Of a stretch of 64,000 nucleotides of DNA, positions 53,498 through 62,385 are shown piece after piece. The DNA lies in contig NZ_JAINRD010000013.1 in NCBI RefSeq assembly GCF_020400605.1, positions 124,001 to 188,000 on the forward strand, in the 5' to 3' direction. The translations under genes and the position numbers were made by a program. Every line of letters starts with the position of its first letter. The first letter of the stretch is position 1. The notes beneath the pieces were generated by a model. The model ran no database searches. It was not told where the DNA came from and saw nothing but the letters and a program-made list of their open reading frames with translations. This stretch comes from Streptomyces aculeolatus (GTDB lineage Bacteria > Actinomycetota > Actinomycetes > Streptomycetales > Streptomycetaceae).

Positions 53498-54346
53498 TCA
53501 GCCGCCGACGACCTCCAGGAAGCGCCGCACCGTCGCCGCCATCTCGTCCCGCCCCGGCGCCAGGTACTTGCGCGGGTCCACCACGGCCGGGTTCGCGTCC
53601 AGGTGGGCGCGGACGGCGCCGGTGAACGCGGTGTTCAGGGCCGTACCGACGTTGATCTTCACCATGCCCGCCGCCACCGCCTGCCGCAGCTCCCCGTCCG
53701 GTACGCCGGACGAGCCGTGCAGCACCAGCGGCACCGCGACCGCCGACCGCAGCCGGCCGATCAGCTCGTGGTCCAGCGCCGCCGTGCGCTCGGTCATCGC
53801 GTGCGAGCTGCCCACCGCGACGGCCAGCGCGTCGACGCCGGTGTCGGTGACGTACGCGACCGCCTCGTCCGGGTCCGTACGGACCCCGGGCGCGTGCGCG
53901 TCGAGCGGCGCCTCGCCCTCCTTGCCGCCCACCCGGCCCAGCTCCGCCTCGATCCAGATCGCGTGCTCGTGCGCCCAGCGCACCGCCTCGGCGGTGGCCT
54001 TGACGTTCTCGGCGTACGGCAGCTTCGAGGCGTCGAACATCACCGAGCTGAAGCCCAGCCCGTGCGCGGAGCGCAGCAGTTCCGGCGAGACGACGTGGTC
54101 CAGGTGCAGCGACAGCTGCGCGGACGAGGCGTGCGCCACGGCCGCCGTCGCGGCGGCCAGCGGCATGAGGCGGCCGCCGTGGAACCGTACGGCGTTCTCC
54201 GAGATCTGGAGGATCGCGGGGGCGCCCGCGGCCTCCGCGCCGGCGGCGACGGCCTCGGCGTGCTCCAGCGTGATGACGTTGAACGCGGCCACGCCCTGGT
54301 CCGCGGCGCGGGCGGCGGTGACGAGTTCTCCGGTGGTCGTGAGTGG
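53498..54346 (-). CDS. class II ketose-bisphosphate aldolase (tagatose/fructose type)
   Basis: A 282-aa zinc aldolase: AAFNVITLEHAEAV, SLHLDHV (zinc ligand and catalytic Asp), SSVMFDASKLPYAEN, AELGRVGGKEG, LVLHGSSGVP and KINVGTALNTAF. It is shorter than the housekeeping FbaA of Streptomyces and of the GatY/KbaY type. It follows the PfkB kinase by only 5 bp, so the pair would phosphorylate a ketose-6-phosphate and split it to triose phosphates. Substrate (tagatose- or fructose-1,6-bisphosphate) is inferred from context. Confidence 0.85.
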   Translation of the reverse strand, partial: PLTTTGELVTAARAADQGVAAFNVITLEHAEAVAAGAEAAGAPAILQISENAVRFHGGRLMPLAAATAAVAHASSAQLSLHLDHVVSPELLRSAHGLGFSSVMFDASKLPYAENVKATAEAVRWAHEHAIWIEAELGRVGGKEGEAPLDAHAPGVRTDPDEAVAYVTDTGVDALAVAVGSSHAMTERTAALDHELIGRLRSAVAVPLVLHGSSGVPDGELRQAVAAGMVKINVGTALNTAFTGAVRAHLDANPAVVDPRKYLAPGRDEMAATVRRFLEVVGG

Positions 54347-54351
54347 CATCT

Positions 54352-55371
54352 TCAGGCCCCATCCCGGGCCGCCGCGCGGCCCGACGTGATCTCGATGCGC
54401 GGCAGCGTCTCCGCGTGGACGGCGGTGTCGAACTCGCCGGCCACGGGCGCGGCGACGGTCGCCGCGGACAGCGCCACCGCGCGGGCGAGCCGGGCGGGCC
54501 AGTCCAGCCCCTCGGCGAGCCCGGACAGCAGCCCGGCGACGGCGGAGTCGCCGGCGCCGGTGGGGTTGCCCGGCACGTGCCGCGGCGGTGCGGCACGCCA
54601 GGTGCCGTCGGCGGTGACGGCGAGCAGGCCGGCGGCGCCGAGCGAGGCGACGACGGCGTGGGCGCCGCGGCGGCGGGCGTCGTCGGCGGCGCGCAGCGGT
54701 TCGGTGGCGCCGGTGAGCCGGGTCAGCTCCTCGGCGTTGGGCTTGACGAGGTCGGGGCGGGCGGCGACGCCGCGGGCCAGCGGTTCGCCGCTGGTGTCGA
54801 GGAGCACGGGGACGCCGGCGGCGTGCGCGGCGCGTACCAGCTCGGCGTACGCGCCCACGGGCACGCCGGGCGGCAGGCTGCCGCACAGCGCCACGGCCCG
54901 CACGGGCGCGGCGCCTTCGGCGGGGTCGGTGCTCGTGCCGGTGCCCGTGCCGGTGAGCAGCGCCGCGTACGTGTCGAGGAACGCCGCCCACTCCTCCGCG
55001 GTGATCTCGGGCCCCGCCTCGTTGAGCTGGGTGGTGTCGCCCGTACTGCCGTCGACGACGGCGATCGTGCGCCGCGTGTTGCCGGCGACGTCCACCAGGG
55101 CGTCGGTCACCGGTGCGCGGGCCGCCGCCCCGGCGGCCGCCGGCCCCGCCCCGGCGGCCAGCAGCGCGCGCACGTGCGCGCCCGTGGGGCCGCCCGCGAG
55201 GCCGGTGACGGTCACGGGGTGGCCGAGGGCGGCGAGCACCCGGGCCACGTTCAGGCCCTTGCCGCCCGGCCGCTCGGTGACGTCGGTGATCCGGTGGGAC
55301 TCGTGGGCACGCAGCCGCGGCACCCGGTACGTGACGTCGAGTGCGAGGTTGAGTGTGACGGTGAGGAACAT
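54352..55371 (-). CDS. PfkB-family sugar-phosphate kinase (1-phosphofructokinase/tagatose-6-phosphate kinase type)
   Basis: A 339-aa protein starting at the ATG at 55371 (MFLTVTLNLALDVTY). It has PfkB signatures: ERPGGKGLNVARVLAALGHPV at the N-terminus and NPTGAGDSAVAGLLSGLA with the catalytic Asp at the C-terminus. KPNAEEL is typical of the LacC/FruK subgroup. The start is not fixed: an upstream ATG at 55392 is possible. It is translationally close to the aldolase and downstream of nagA. Confidence 0.85.
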   Translation of the reverse strand: MFLTVTLNLALDVTYRVPRLRAHESHRITDVTERPGGKGLNVARVLAALGHPVTVTGLAGGPTGAHVRALLAAGAGPAAAGAAARAPVTDALVDVAGNTRRTIAVVDGSTGDTTQLNEAGPEITAEEWAAFLDTYAALLTGTGTGTSTDPAEGAAPVRAVALCGSLPPGVPVGAYAELVRAAHAAGVPVLLDTSGEPLARGVAARPDLVKPNAEELTRLTGATEPLRAADDARRRGAHAVVASLGAAGLLAVTADGTWRAAPPRHVPGNPTGAGDSAVAGLLSGLAEGLDWPARLARAVALSAATVAAPVAGEFDTAVHAETLPRIEITSGRAAARDGA

Positions 55372-55437
55372 ATGCGCGAAGGATCCTGCCATGGTGCTCG
55401 AGCACCGTCGACAGCGCGCGCTGCCGACGGCGCGCTT

Positions 55438-56637
55438 TCAGCTACCGGGTTCGACGATCCACGCACCCTTGCGCATGATCCCGACGAGAGCGAACCGCGC
55501 GTCGAGTACGACGAGGTCCGCGTCCTTTCCGGGCTCCAGCGACCCGATCCTGTCGTACGCTCCCAGCACCTTCGCCGGCGTCGCCGACAGCGCCTCCACG
55601 GCGTCCCCGACAGGCAGGCGGTCGACGGTGACCGCCCGGCGGAACGCGGTGTCCAGCGTCAGCGTGGAACCCGCGATCGACCCGCCGTCGACCAGCCGGG
55701 CCACGCCGTCCTGCACGTCGACCTCCATCGGGCCGAGCGGGTAGCGGCCGTCGCCCATGCCGGCGGCGCCCATCGCGTCCGTGATGAACGCGACCCGCCC
55801 GCTCCCGGCGCGCCGGAACGCCAACTGCAGCACCGCGGGGTGCAGGTGCACGCCGTCGTTGATCAGCTCGACGGTCACCCGCTCGTCCTCCAGCAGCGCG
55901 GCGACCGGGCCCGGCGCGCGGTGGCCGAGCGCGGGCATGGCGTTGAAGAGGTGGGTGGCGACGGTGGCGCCGGCCTCGACGGCCTCGTGCACGGCGTCGT
56001 ACGAGGAGTCGGTGTGGCCCACGGCGGCGATGACGCCGCTGTCGGCGAGGAGGCGTACGGAGTCGAGTCCGCCCGGCAGCTCCGGCGCCAGCGTGAGCAT
56101 CCGCGTCTGCCCGCGGCCGGCCTCGACGAGCTTGCGCACGTCGGCGGGCGCGGGGTCGCGCAGCAGCGCGGGCTGGTGCGCGCCGCAGCGGTGCGGGGAA
56201 ATGAACGGGCCCTCGAAGTGGATGCCGGCCAGCTCGCCGTCCTCGGCCAGCTCGGCGAGGACCCCGGCCTGCCGGGCCAGGTCGTCCAGGTCGCCGGTGA
56301 CGGTCGAGGCGAGCATGGTGGTGGTGCCGTGCGCGCGGTGGGTGTCGATGACTGTGCGGGCCTGCTCGTGGGTGCCGCCGGAGAAGGAGGCGCCGCCGGC
56401 GCCGTGCACGTGGATGTCGACGAAGCCGGGGACGATCCAGTGCCCGGAGAGGTCGACCGCCGCGGGCCCGCCGTCGTCCCGCGGTTCCCCGGGTGCCTGC
56501 GGCGCCGCGTCGGCCGGTGTCACCGAGGCGATCCGGCCGTCCGCGACCGTGAGCCTGGCGTCCTCTACGGTGCCGGTCGGCTGGACCACACGGGCGCCGG
56601 TGAGCACCGTGCCGCCCTCCCGCATCGAATCCCGCAT
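55438..56637 (-). CDS. nagA: N-acetylglucosamine-6-phosphate deacetylase
   Basis: A 399-aa amidohydrolase-fold enzyme: PGFVDIHVHGAGG (metal HxH), GIHFEGPFISPHRCGAH, AVGHTDSSYDAV, THLFNAMPALGHRAPG and FITDAMGAAGMGDG. These define NagA, which converts GlcNAc-6-P to GlcN-6-P and acetate. GGAGG lies 10 nt upstream; the ATG shares one base with the upstream nagK stop (TGATG), so the two are coupled, as in the nagKA operon of S. coelicolor. Confidence 0.93.
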   Translation of the reverse strand: MRDSMREGGTVLTGARVVQPTGTVEDARLTVADGRIASVTPADAAPQAPGEPRDDGGPAAVDLSGHWIVPGFVDIHVHGAGGASFSGGTHEQARTVIDTHRAHGTTTMLASTVTGDLDDLARQAGVLAELAEDGELAGIHFEGPFISPHRCGAHQPALLRDPAPADVRKLVEAGRGQTRMLTLAPELPGGLDSVRLLADSGVIAAVGHTDSSYDAVHEAVEAGATVATHLFNAMPALGHRAPGPVAALLEDERVTVELINDGVHLHPAVLQLAFRRAGSGRVAFITDAMGAAGMGDGRYPLGPMEVDVQDGVARLVDGGSIAGSTLTLDTAFRRAVTVDRLPVGDAVEALSATPAKVLGAYDRIGSLEPGKDADLVVLDARFALVGIMRKGAWIVEPGS

Positions 56638-57566
56638 CAGGCGGTTACCTCCGTGGCGAGTAGGTCCCAGGCGAGCTGCCCGGCGCCCAGGCAGGCGGCG
56701 GCGTCTCCCAGCTCCGCCGGGACGATCTGGGGGGATGTCTGGAACGTGATGCGCGCCCGGACGGCGCGGGTGAGCGGTACGAACAGGGTGTCGCCGGCCT
56801 CGGCGAGGCCGCCGCCGACGACGATCCGGCGGGGGTCGAGCAGGGTGATGCCGGTGATCAGGCCGCCGGCCAGGGCGTCGACGGCGTCCTGCCAGACGGC
56901 CTCGGCCACCGGGTCGCCGGACTCGACGGCCTTGGCGCAGTCCGCGGCGGTCGCGCCGGGGTCGCCGCAGGCGGTGGCCCATGCCTCGCCGACCGCGGAG
57001 GCGGACGCCAGCCGCTCCAGGCAGCCGCGCTGCCCGCAGCCGCAGGGCGGCCCGTCGGGGCGGACGACGACGTGGCCGATCTCGCCGGAGCCGCCGTGGG
57101 CGCCGGGCTCGATGCGTCCTTCGATGCCGATGGCGGCGGCGATGCCGGTGCCGAGCGCGATGAACAGGAACCGGTCCACATCCCGCGCCGCCCCGAGCCG
57201 GCCCTCCGCGAGCCCGCCGGTGCGCAGGTCGTGGCCGACGGCGACGGGGCAGGCCAGCCGCTCGCCGAGGAGGCGGCGAAACGGTACGTCACGCCAGCCG
57301 AGGTTCGCCGAGAACACCGCGACGCCCTCGGCGTCGTCCACGATCCCGGGCACCGCGACGCCGGCCGCGACGGCCGGTTCGCCGTACTTCTCCACGCCGG
57401 TGTCCCGCAGCTCGGCGGCGAAGTCCAGCACGGCGGCGACGACGGCCTCGGCGCCCGCCTCGCGCGGGGTCGCCCGGCGCGACTCGTGGAGCAGCGCGCC
57501 GTCCGCCCCGACGAGGGCGGCTTTCATGCCGGTGCCGCCCACATCGAGGGCGATGACGTGTCTCAC
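56637..57566 (-). CDS. nagK: ROK-family N-acetylglucosamine kinase
   Basis: A 309-aa protein: ATP site ALDVGGTGMKAALV, ROK signature LFIALGTGIAAAIGIEGRI, EPGAHGGSGEIGHVVV and the zinc motif CGCGQRGCLE. Its place directly upstream of and coupled to nagA, with a DasR-like site in its promoter region, supports GlcNAc as the substrate. Other ROK kinases phosphorylate glucose, so specificity rests on context. Confidence 0.88.
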   Translation of the reverse strand: MRHVIALDVGGTGMKAALVGADGALLHESRRATPREAGAEAVVAAVLDFAAELRDTGVEKYGEPAVAAGVAVPGIVDDAEGVAVFSANLGWRDVPFRRLLGERLACPVAVGHDLRTGGLAEGRLGAARDVDRFLFIALGTGIAAAIGIEGRIEPGAHGGSGEIGHVVVRPDGPPCGCGQRGCLERLASASAVGEAWATACGDPGATAADCAKAVESGDPVAEAVWQDAVDALAGGLITGITLLDPRRIVVGGGLAEAGDTLFVPLTRAVRARITFQTSPQIVPAELGDAAACLGAGQLAWDLLATEVTA

Positions 57567-57594
57567 GGGGGACAGTCTCGCCCGTAAAGAGGCG

Positions 57595-57610
57595 AGAGGT
57601 CTAGTCCAGT
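57595..57610. promoter_or_regulatory. DasR-responsive element (dre) upstream of nagK
   Basis: AGAGGTCTAGTCCAGT reads ACTGGACTAGACCTCT on the minus strand, differing from ACTGGTCTAGACCAGT at few positions. It lies 29 bp before the nagK start. It is expected to bind DasR, released by GlcN-6-P. Confidence 0.75.
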
Positions 57611-57706
57611 CGCGATGACGCGTCCGGTTTTCACCGGTATCCGGTTAAGTGCCCCTGCGGAACGCCCTCCGGCGCTGCCCGCCGAACCGTCCGCGGCCGG
57701 ACGGCC

Positions 57707-58645
57707 TCAGCGCAGGACGACGCTGCGCGTCAGGTTCCGGGGCCGGTCCGGGTCGTAGCCCTTCGCCTCCGCCACGGCCACCGCCAGCCGCTGCGCACGT
57801 ACCAGGTCCGCCATCGGGTCGAGCCCCCGCGCCGTCGACCCCGCACTCAGGTGGCCGCCCACCCGGCCCACGTCCGCCGCCAGCCCCTCCGGCAGCTCGC
57901 CGAAGTGCCAGACCACGCGGCCGGGGCCGGTGATCGCCATCGGCCCGTGCCGGTACTCCATCGCCGGGTAGCTCTCCGTCCACGCCCCGGCCGCCTCGCG
58001 CATCTTCAGCGCAGCCTCCGCCGCGAGACCGCAGGTCCAGCCCCGGCCCAGGAACGTCCACTGCACCGCCGCCGCCAGCTCCGGCGGCAGCGGCTGCGTC
58101 ACCGCCAGCTCCGCGTCCACGGCCGCGTCGGTGACGGGCTTCACACCCGCCGGCGGCTCCCCGTGCAGTTCGAGACCGGTGCGCAGCAGTGCCAGCGCCG
58201 TCGTCGCGAACCGGGTCTGGACCACCGACTCCTCGTCCGCGTACGCCAGCGTGACCAGCTCGTCCGCGACCGAGGCGACCGGGGTCCCGGCGTCCGCGGT
58301 GAGCGCGGTGGTCGCGGTTCCGGCGGCCTCGTCCCGTACCGCCGCCAGCAGGTCCAGCACCTCGGTCGTCGTCCCGGACCGCGTGATCGCCACCATCCGG
58401 TCGTACCGCCGACCGGCCGGGAACTCCGAGGCGGCGTAGGCGTCCGTGTGCCCCTGCCCGGCGGCCTCGCGCAGCGCGGCGTACGCCTGGGCCATGAACC
58501 ACGAGGTGCCGCAGCCGACCACCGCGACCCTCTCCCCGGGCAGCGGCAGTCCGGGGACGGTCTCCGCCTCCTGCCGGGCTCGGCGCCAGCAGCTCGGCTG
58601 GGTGGCTATCTCGGCGGCGGTGCGGGACGGTTCGGCGGCTGCCAT
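57707..58645 (-). CDS. SIS-domain sugar-phosphate isomerase/deaminase-like protein
   Basis: A 312-aa protein with two SIS domains (VAVVGCGTSWFMAQAYAALRE and VAITRSGTTTEVLDLL in the first; FLGRGWTCGLAAEAALKMREA and YRHGPMAI in the second), as in the isomerase half of GlmS and in AgaS-type deaminases. No glutaminase domain is present. Upstream of nagK on the same strand, it would supply the deamination/isomerisation step of amino-sugar breakdown (inference). Confidence 0.85.
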   Translation of the reverse strand: MAAAEPSRTAAEIATQPSCWRRARQEAETVPGLPLPGERVAVVGCGTSWFMAQAYAALREAAGQGHTDAYAASEFPAGRRYDRMVAITRSGTTTEVLDLLAAVRDEAAGTATTALTADAGTPVASVADELVTLAYADEESVVQTRFATTALALLRTGLELHGEPPAGVKPVTDAAVDAELAVTQPLPPELAAAVQWTFLGRGWTCGLAAEAALKMREAAGAWTESYPAMEYRHGPMAITGPGRVVWHFGELPEGLAADVGRVGGHLSAGSTARGLDPMADLVRAQRLAVAVAEAKGYDPDRPRNLTRSVVLR

Positions 58646-58825
58646 GAGGTGCGGCTCCCTGGTTGTGCGCGGGTACGTTCTGCGCCATGCGCGTCGTTGC
58701 GATCGTGCGCGATTTCGTGCTGTTCCGCGACCGTTGATGTGCGGTTCAGCTCGCCGCCTCCCTATCAGCCCGGTACCCCGTGCGGCAATGGCAGGAAGGG
58801 GAGGTGGTTACGGAAGTGATATCCA

Positions 58826-58841
58826 TCTGGTGTAGACCTGG
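58826..58841. promoter_or_regulatory. DasR-responsive element (dre) between the SIS and binding-protein genes
   Basis: TCTGGTGTAGACCTGG matches the DasR core CTGGTnTAGACC. It lies 60 bp before the sugar-binding lipoprotein start and could also serve the divergent SIS gene. No other gene is seen in the 58646-58901 spacer. Confidence 0.7.
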
Positions 58842-58901
58842 GAGGGGCGTTCCGGTCAGACTCGCCCCCTCAGATGATTCTGTACGAGGTGGGCTAAAGC
58901 T

Positions 58902-60182
58902 GTGCAGCGGCGTGGATTTCTGAAGGCGGCAGCCGGTGCCGCGGGAGCGGCGGCCCTACCGCTGAGCGCGTGCGGGGACGGCAGCGGCGGCGGCGATGTC
59001 ACGCTGAAGCTGGTGGCCGCGGAGTACGGCACGGGCGAGTCCGACACCGCCCGGCGCTACTGGGAGCAGCTGGCGGCGAAGTTCTCCAACGACACCCCGG
59101 GCATCTCGATCGACATCGAGATCATCCCGTGGGAGGACATCGACGCCAAGGTCGACAAGATGGTCAAGGACGGCAATCCGCCGGACATCGCGCAGATGGG
59201 CCCGTACGCGGAGTACAGCTCCCGCGACATGCTCTACAGCACCGACCAGTTGCTCTCGATCCCCACCCAGGCCAACTTCGTGCCCAGCCTCGCCGCCGCC
59301 GGCGAGGTCAACCGCGTCCAGTACGGCATGCCGTTCGTCTCCAGCTCGCGGCTGCTCTTCTACAACAAGTCGCTTTTCGAGGCCGCCGGCCTGGAGACCG
59401 ACCCCGAGGACGCGCCCAAGGACTGGGACGAGCTGCTCGACGTCGCGCAGGCGCTCAAGGACTCCGGCGTGAAGGTCCCGTATGCGCTCCCGCTCGGGCC
59501 CGAGGAGGCCCAGGGCGAGACGCTGATGTGGATGATCAGCGGCGGCGGCGCGTACACGGACGACGTCGGCAGCTACACGATCGACTCCGAGCAGAACATC
59601 CACACCTTCAACTGGATACGCGACAACCTCGTCGGCGCCGGCCTCACCTACGCCGCGCCGTCCGAGACCAACAGGCGCACCGCGTTCGCCGACTTCGTCA
59701 AGGGCGACGTCGGCATGATCTTCGGCCACCCGACGCTGATGCAGGACCTTCGGCGGGAGAAGGTCGACTTCGGCATCGCCCTGAAGCTGCCCGGCCGCGA
59801 CGGGCCCTCGGAGTCGACGATGGGCGTCGCCGACTGGATCATGGCGTTCAAGGCCAACGGCCACCGCTCCGAGATCGGCAAGTTCCTCGACGTCCTCTTC
59901 GACGACACCAACGTGCTGAAGTTCGCGCAGCGCTACGACCTGCTGCCGACGACCGTCTCCGGCGTGGACAAGCTGAGCCAGGGCCGCAAGGACCTCCAGC
60001 CGTTCCTCGACCAGTTGCAGAGCGCCGTGTTCTACCCGGACAACAAGACGTCGTGGGCGCGGGTGAACGCGGAGCTGAAGAAGCAGATAGGCAAGGCGGC
60101 CGAGTCGGGCGGCGAGCCGCCGGAGCGGGTGCTGACGAACCTCCAGAGCATCGCCGAGTCCGCGTCCTCGACGGAGGAGTGA
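58902..60182 (+). CDS. sugar-binding lipoprotein of an ABC importer (orphan)
   Basis: A 426-aa extracellular solute-binding protein of the family 1 type. The N-terminus has a twin-arginine-like QRRGFLK and a lipobox LSAC with Cys24, so it is probably exported by Tat and lipid-anchored. The mature part carries VKDGNPPDIAQMGPYAEY and a clear periplasmic-binding fold. No permease or ATPase follows; the multi-sugar ATPase MsiK is encoded elsewhere in Streptomyces. The DasR-like site and neighbours suggest GlcNAc or chitobiose as ligand. Confidence 0.9.
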   Translation: MQRRGFLKAAAGAAGAAALPLSACGDGSGGGDVTLKLVAAEYGTGESDTARRYWEQLAAKFSNDTPGISIDIEIIPWEDIDAKVDKMVKDGNPPDIAQMGPYAEYSSRDMLYSTDQLLSIPTQANFVPSLAAAGEVNRVQYGMPFVSSSRLLFYNKSLFEAAGLETDPEDAPKDWDELLDVAQALKDSGVKVPYALPLGPEEAQGETLMWMISGGGAYTDDVGSYTIDSEQNIHTFNWIRDNLVGAGLTYAAPSETNRRTAFADFVKGDVGMIFGHPTLMQDLRREKVDFGIALKLPGRDGPSESTMGVADWIMAFKANGHRSEIGKFLDVLFDDTNVLKFAQRYDLLPTTVSGVDKLSQGRKDLQPFLDQLQSAVFYPDNKTSWARVNAELKKQIGKAAESGGEPPERVLTNLQSIAESASSTEE

Positions 60183-60211
60183 CCGCGGCCGCACGCCGGC
60201 ACACCCTCCCG

Positions 60212-60289
60212 CCCGTACGCCCCTCTCGCCCGTACGCCCCTCTCGCCCGTACGACCCTTCTCGGCCGTACGACCCTTCTCGGCCGTACG
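60212..60289. repeat. short tandem repeat (17-18 bp, about 4.5 units)
   Basis: Two copies of CCCGTACGCCCCTCTCG (60212, 60229) are followed by two copies of a CCCGTACGACCCTTCTCG-like 18-mer (60246, 60264) and a partial unit ending at 60289. They fill the convergent spacer between the lipoprotein and DUF3263 genes. Each unit contains the palindrome CGTACG. Confidence 0.75.
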
Positions 60290-60303
60290 CACCGCCCGGG
60301 CGC

Positions 60304-60543
60304 TCAGCCCTCCCGGGCGTCGCGGCGGGCCTGCCGGACGCGCCGCAGACGGTTGACCGTCACCGGGTCGTGCTCCTGCGCGCGGGGGTCGTCCAGCAGC
60401 GCGTTGAGAAGCTGGTAGTACCGCGTCGGGGAGAGCCCCAGCCGCTCCCGGATCGCCCGCTCCTTCGCGCCCGGACCCGGCCACGCGCGCTTCTCCAGCG
60501 CGAGGACGGCCAAGTCCCGCTCGGTCAGCGCACCCTCCGACAT
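60304..60543 (-). CDS. DUF3263 small protein
   Basis: A 79-aa protein: LTERDLAVLALEKRAWPGPGAKERAIRERLGLSPTRYYQLLNALLD is the DUF3263 pattern, which resembles an HTH. It is basic toward the C-terminus and has no cysteine. In Streptomyces it is commonly found next to otsB as here, divergent by 37 bp. A DNA-binding role is plausible, but the function is unproven. Confidence 0.85.
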   Translation of the reverse strand: MSEGALTERDLAVLALEKRAWPGPGAKERAIRERLGLSPTRYYQLLNALLDDPRAQEHDPVTVNRLRRVRQARRDAREG

Positions 60544-60580
60544 ACCCTGCACGTTACCGCGGCCCGGTAGGGTCCTGGGC

Positions 60581-61441
60581 ATGGGCAGCACCCACGCAGC
60601 ACAGCTCCCCGTTCCGCGTACCGAGGCGGGCCGCGCCGGCCTCGCGGCGCTCCTCGCCGACCCGGAACAGGCCCTCGTCGCCTTCGACTTCGACGGCACC
60701 CTCGCCCCCATCGTCCCCGACCCCGATTCCGCGCGCGCCCACCCCGGCGCCGTACCCGCGCTGGCCCGGGTCGCGCCGCGCGTCGGGACCGTCGCCGTCA
60801 TCACCGGCCGGCCCGCCGCGGTGGCCGTACGGTACGGCGGCTTCGCCGGCGTACCGGGCCTGGCGCACCTGCGCGTCCTCGGCCACTACGGCGACGAGCA
60901 GTGGGACGCCGCCACCGGCACCCTGCGCGCCCCTGACCCGCACCCCGGCGTGGCGGCGGTGCAGGCCGAACTGCCGGGCGTGCTGGAGGCGGCCGGCTCC
61001 TGGCGGGGCACGTGGATCGAGGACAAGGGCCGCGCCGTCGCCGTCCACACCCGCCGCGCGGACGACCCCGCCGAGGCCGCCGACGCGCTGCGCAAGCCGC
61101 TGGACGACCTGGCGACGGCCCACGGCCTCGTCGTCGAGCCGGGCCGCTTCGTCCTCGAACTCCGCCCCCCGGGTATGGACAAGGGCCGCGCCCTCACCGC
61201 CCTGACCCGCGAGACGGGCGCCCGCACCGTCCTCTACGCCGGCGACGACCTCGGCGACCTCGCGGCCTACGACGCCGTGGACGCGCTCCGCCCCGAGGGC
61301 GTGGCGGGCCTGCTGGTATGCAGCGCGGCGACGACGGGCGAGGGCGCCGACGCGCTCGCGGACCGCGCGGACCTGACGGTCGACGGACCGGAGGGCGTGG
61401 TGGACCTCCTGACGTCCCTGGCCACGGCCCTGAACGCCTGA
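60581..61441 (+). CDS. otsB: trehalose-6-phosphate phosphatase
   Basis: A 286-aa HAD-superfamily enzyme: DFDGTLAPI (nucleophile DFDGT), VAVITGRPA, ELRPPGMDKGRAL and the metal motif YAGDDLGDLAAYDAV. These are standard OtsB motifs. It dephosphorylates trehalose-6-phosphate made by OtsA, encoded convergently about 1.6 kb further on. Confidence 0.92.
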   Translation: MGSTHAAQLPVPRTEAGRAGLAALLADPEQALVAFDFDGTLAPIVPDPDSARAHPGAVPALARVAPRVGTVAVITGRPAAVAVRYGGFAGVPGLAHLRVLGHYGDEQWDAATGTLRAPDPHPGVAAVQAELPGVLEAAGSWRGTWIEDKGRAVAVHTRRADDPAEAADALRKPLDDLATAHGLVVEPGRFVLELRPPGMDKGRALTALTRETGARTVLYAGDDLGDLAAYDAVDALRPEGVAGLLVCSAATTGEGADALADRADLTVDGPEGVVDLLTSLATALNA

Positions 61442-61498
61442 CCCCACCCGCCCCCGGCCGCCGGGCCCGCCCGCAGTCGGCGCCGCACGGTCGTCCCC

Positions 61499-62359
61499 TC
61501 AGTCGGACAGCCGGCGCAGGAAGTCCCGTATCAGCCCGGCGCTCTGCGCGAACCGGGTCGTCAGCGGGAAGTGGCCGGCGTCCAGCAACTGCACCTGCGC
61601 GTCCTTCGCGTCCCGGGCGAAGGCCCGCGCCCCGTCGGCCCCGAAGATCTCGTCGTGCCGGCCCCAGGCGGCGAGCACCGGCGGCTGGTGCACCCGCAGG
61701 TACTCCTGCCAGTCGGCGTACCGGCCGGGGTTCGAGCCGTAGTCGAGGAACAGGTCGAGCTGGATCTCCTGGTTGCCCGGCCGGTCCAGCAGGGCCTGGT
61801 CGTGCACCTCCAGCGCCGGGTCGACCAGCGAGGTGTCCGGGACGCCGTGGCTGTACTGCCAGTGCGTGGCGTCCGGGGTGAGGAGCGAGCGGAGCGCCTC
61901 GCGGTTGGCGGGTGTGGGGTCGGCCCAGTAGGCCCGCAGCGGGGTCCAGAAGGGGGTGAAGCCCTCGTCGTACGCATTGCCGTTCTGGCTGACGATGCCC
62001 GTGATGCGCTCGGGGTGGCGCAGGGCGAGGCGGAAGCCGACCGGGGAGCCGTAGTCGTGGATGTAGATCGCGTAGCGCGCGACGCCGAGCTGGTCGAGCA
62101 GCTTGTCGACGACGTCCGCGAGGTGGTCGAAGGTGTACGCCCACTCGTCGGCCGGCGGCGCGGAGCTGAGCCCGAAGCCGGGGTAGTCGGGGGCGATCAG
62201 GCGGAACTCGTCGGACAGCTCCTCCATCAGCGGCGCGAAGCCCACGGACGAGGTCGGGAAGCCGTGCAGCAGCACGAGCGCCGGCGCGCCGGGGTCGCCC
62301 GCCTCCCGGTAGAAGACGTCGAGGCCGTCGATACGGGCGGTGCGGTGGCGTACGGTCAT
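61499..62359 (-). CDS. alpha/beta hydrolase, epoxide hydrolase/dehalogenase-like
   Basis: A 286-aa protein starting at the ATG at 62359 (GGAG 6 nt upstream). It has the oxyanion motif LLHGFPTSS, nucleophile elbow IHDYGSPVGF with Asp in place of Ser, and a late DAGHFPL histidine. The Asp nucleophile points to epoxide hydrolase or haloalkane dehalogenase rather than lipase activity. It is divergent from a CGNR regulator, with a shared repeat between them. Confidence 0.85.
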   Translation of the reverse strand: MTVRHRTARIDGLDVFYREAGDPGAPALVLLHGFPTSSVGFAPLMEELSDEFRLIAPDYPGFGLSSAPPADEWAYTFDHLADVVDKLLDQLGVARYAIYIHDYGSPVGFRLALRHPERITGIVSQNGNAYDEGFTPFWTPLRAYWADPTPANREALRSLLTPDATHWQYSHGVPDTSLVDPALEVHDQALLDRPGNQEIQLDLFLDYGSNPGRYADWQEYLRVHQPPVLAAWGRHDEIFGADGARAFARDAKDAQVQLLDAGHFPLTTRFAQSAGLIRDFLRRLSD

Positions 62360-62385
62360 GGCGGGCTCCAACCATCAAAATGGAT

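Noticed and set aside
58687..58737. Small ORF (MRVVAIVRDF...) in the spacer before the sugar-binding lipoprotein
   Set aside because: 16 codons, no convincing ribosome site and no resemblance to known leader peptides.
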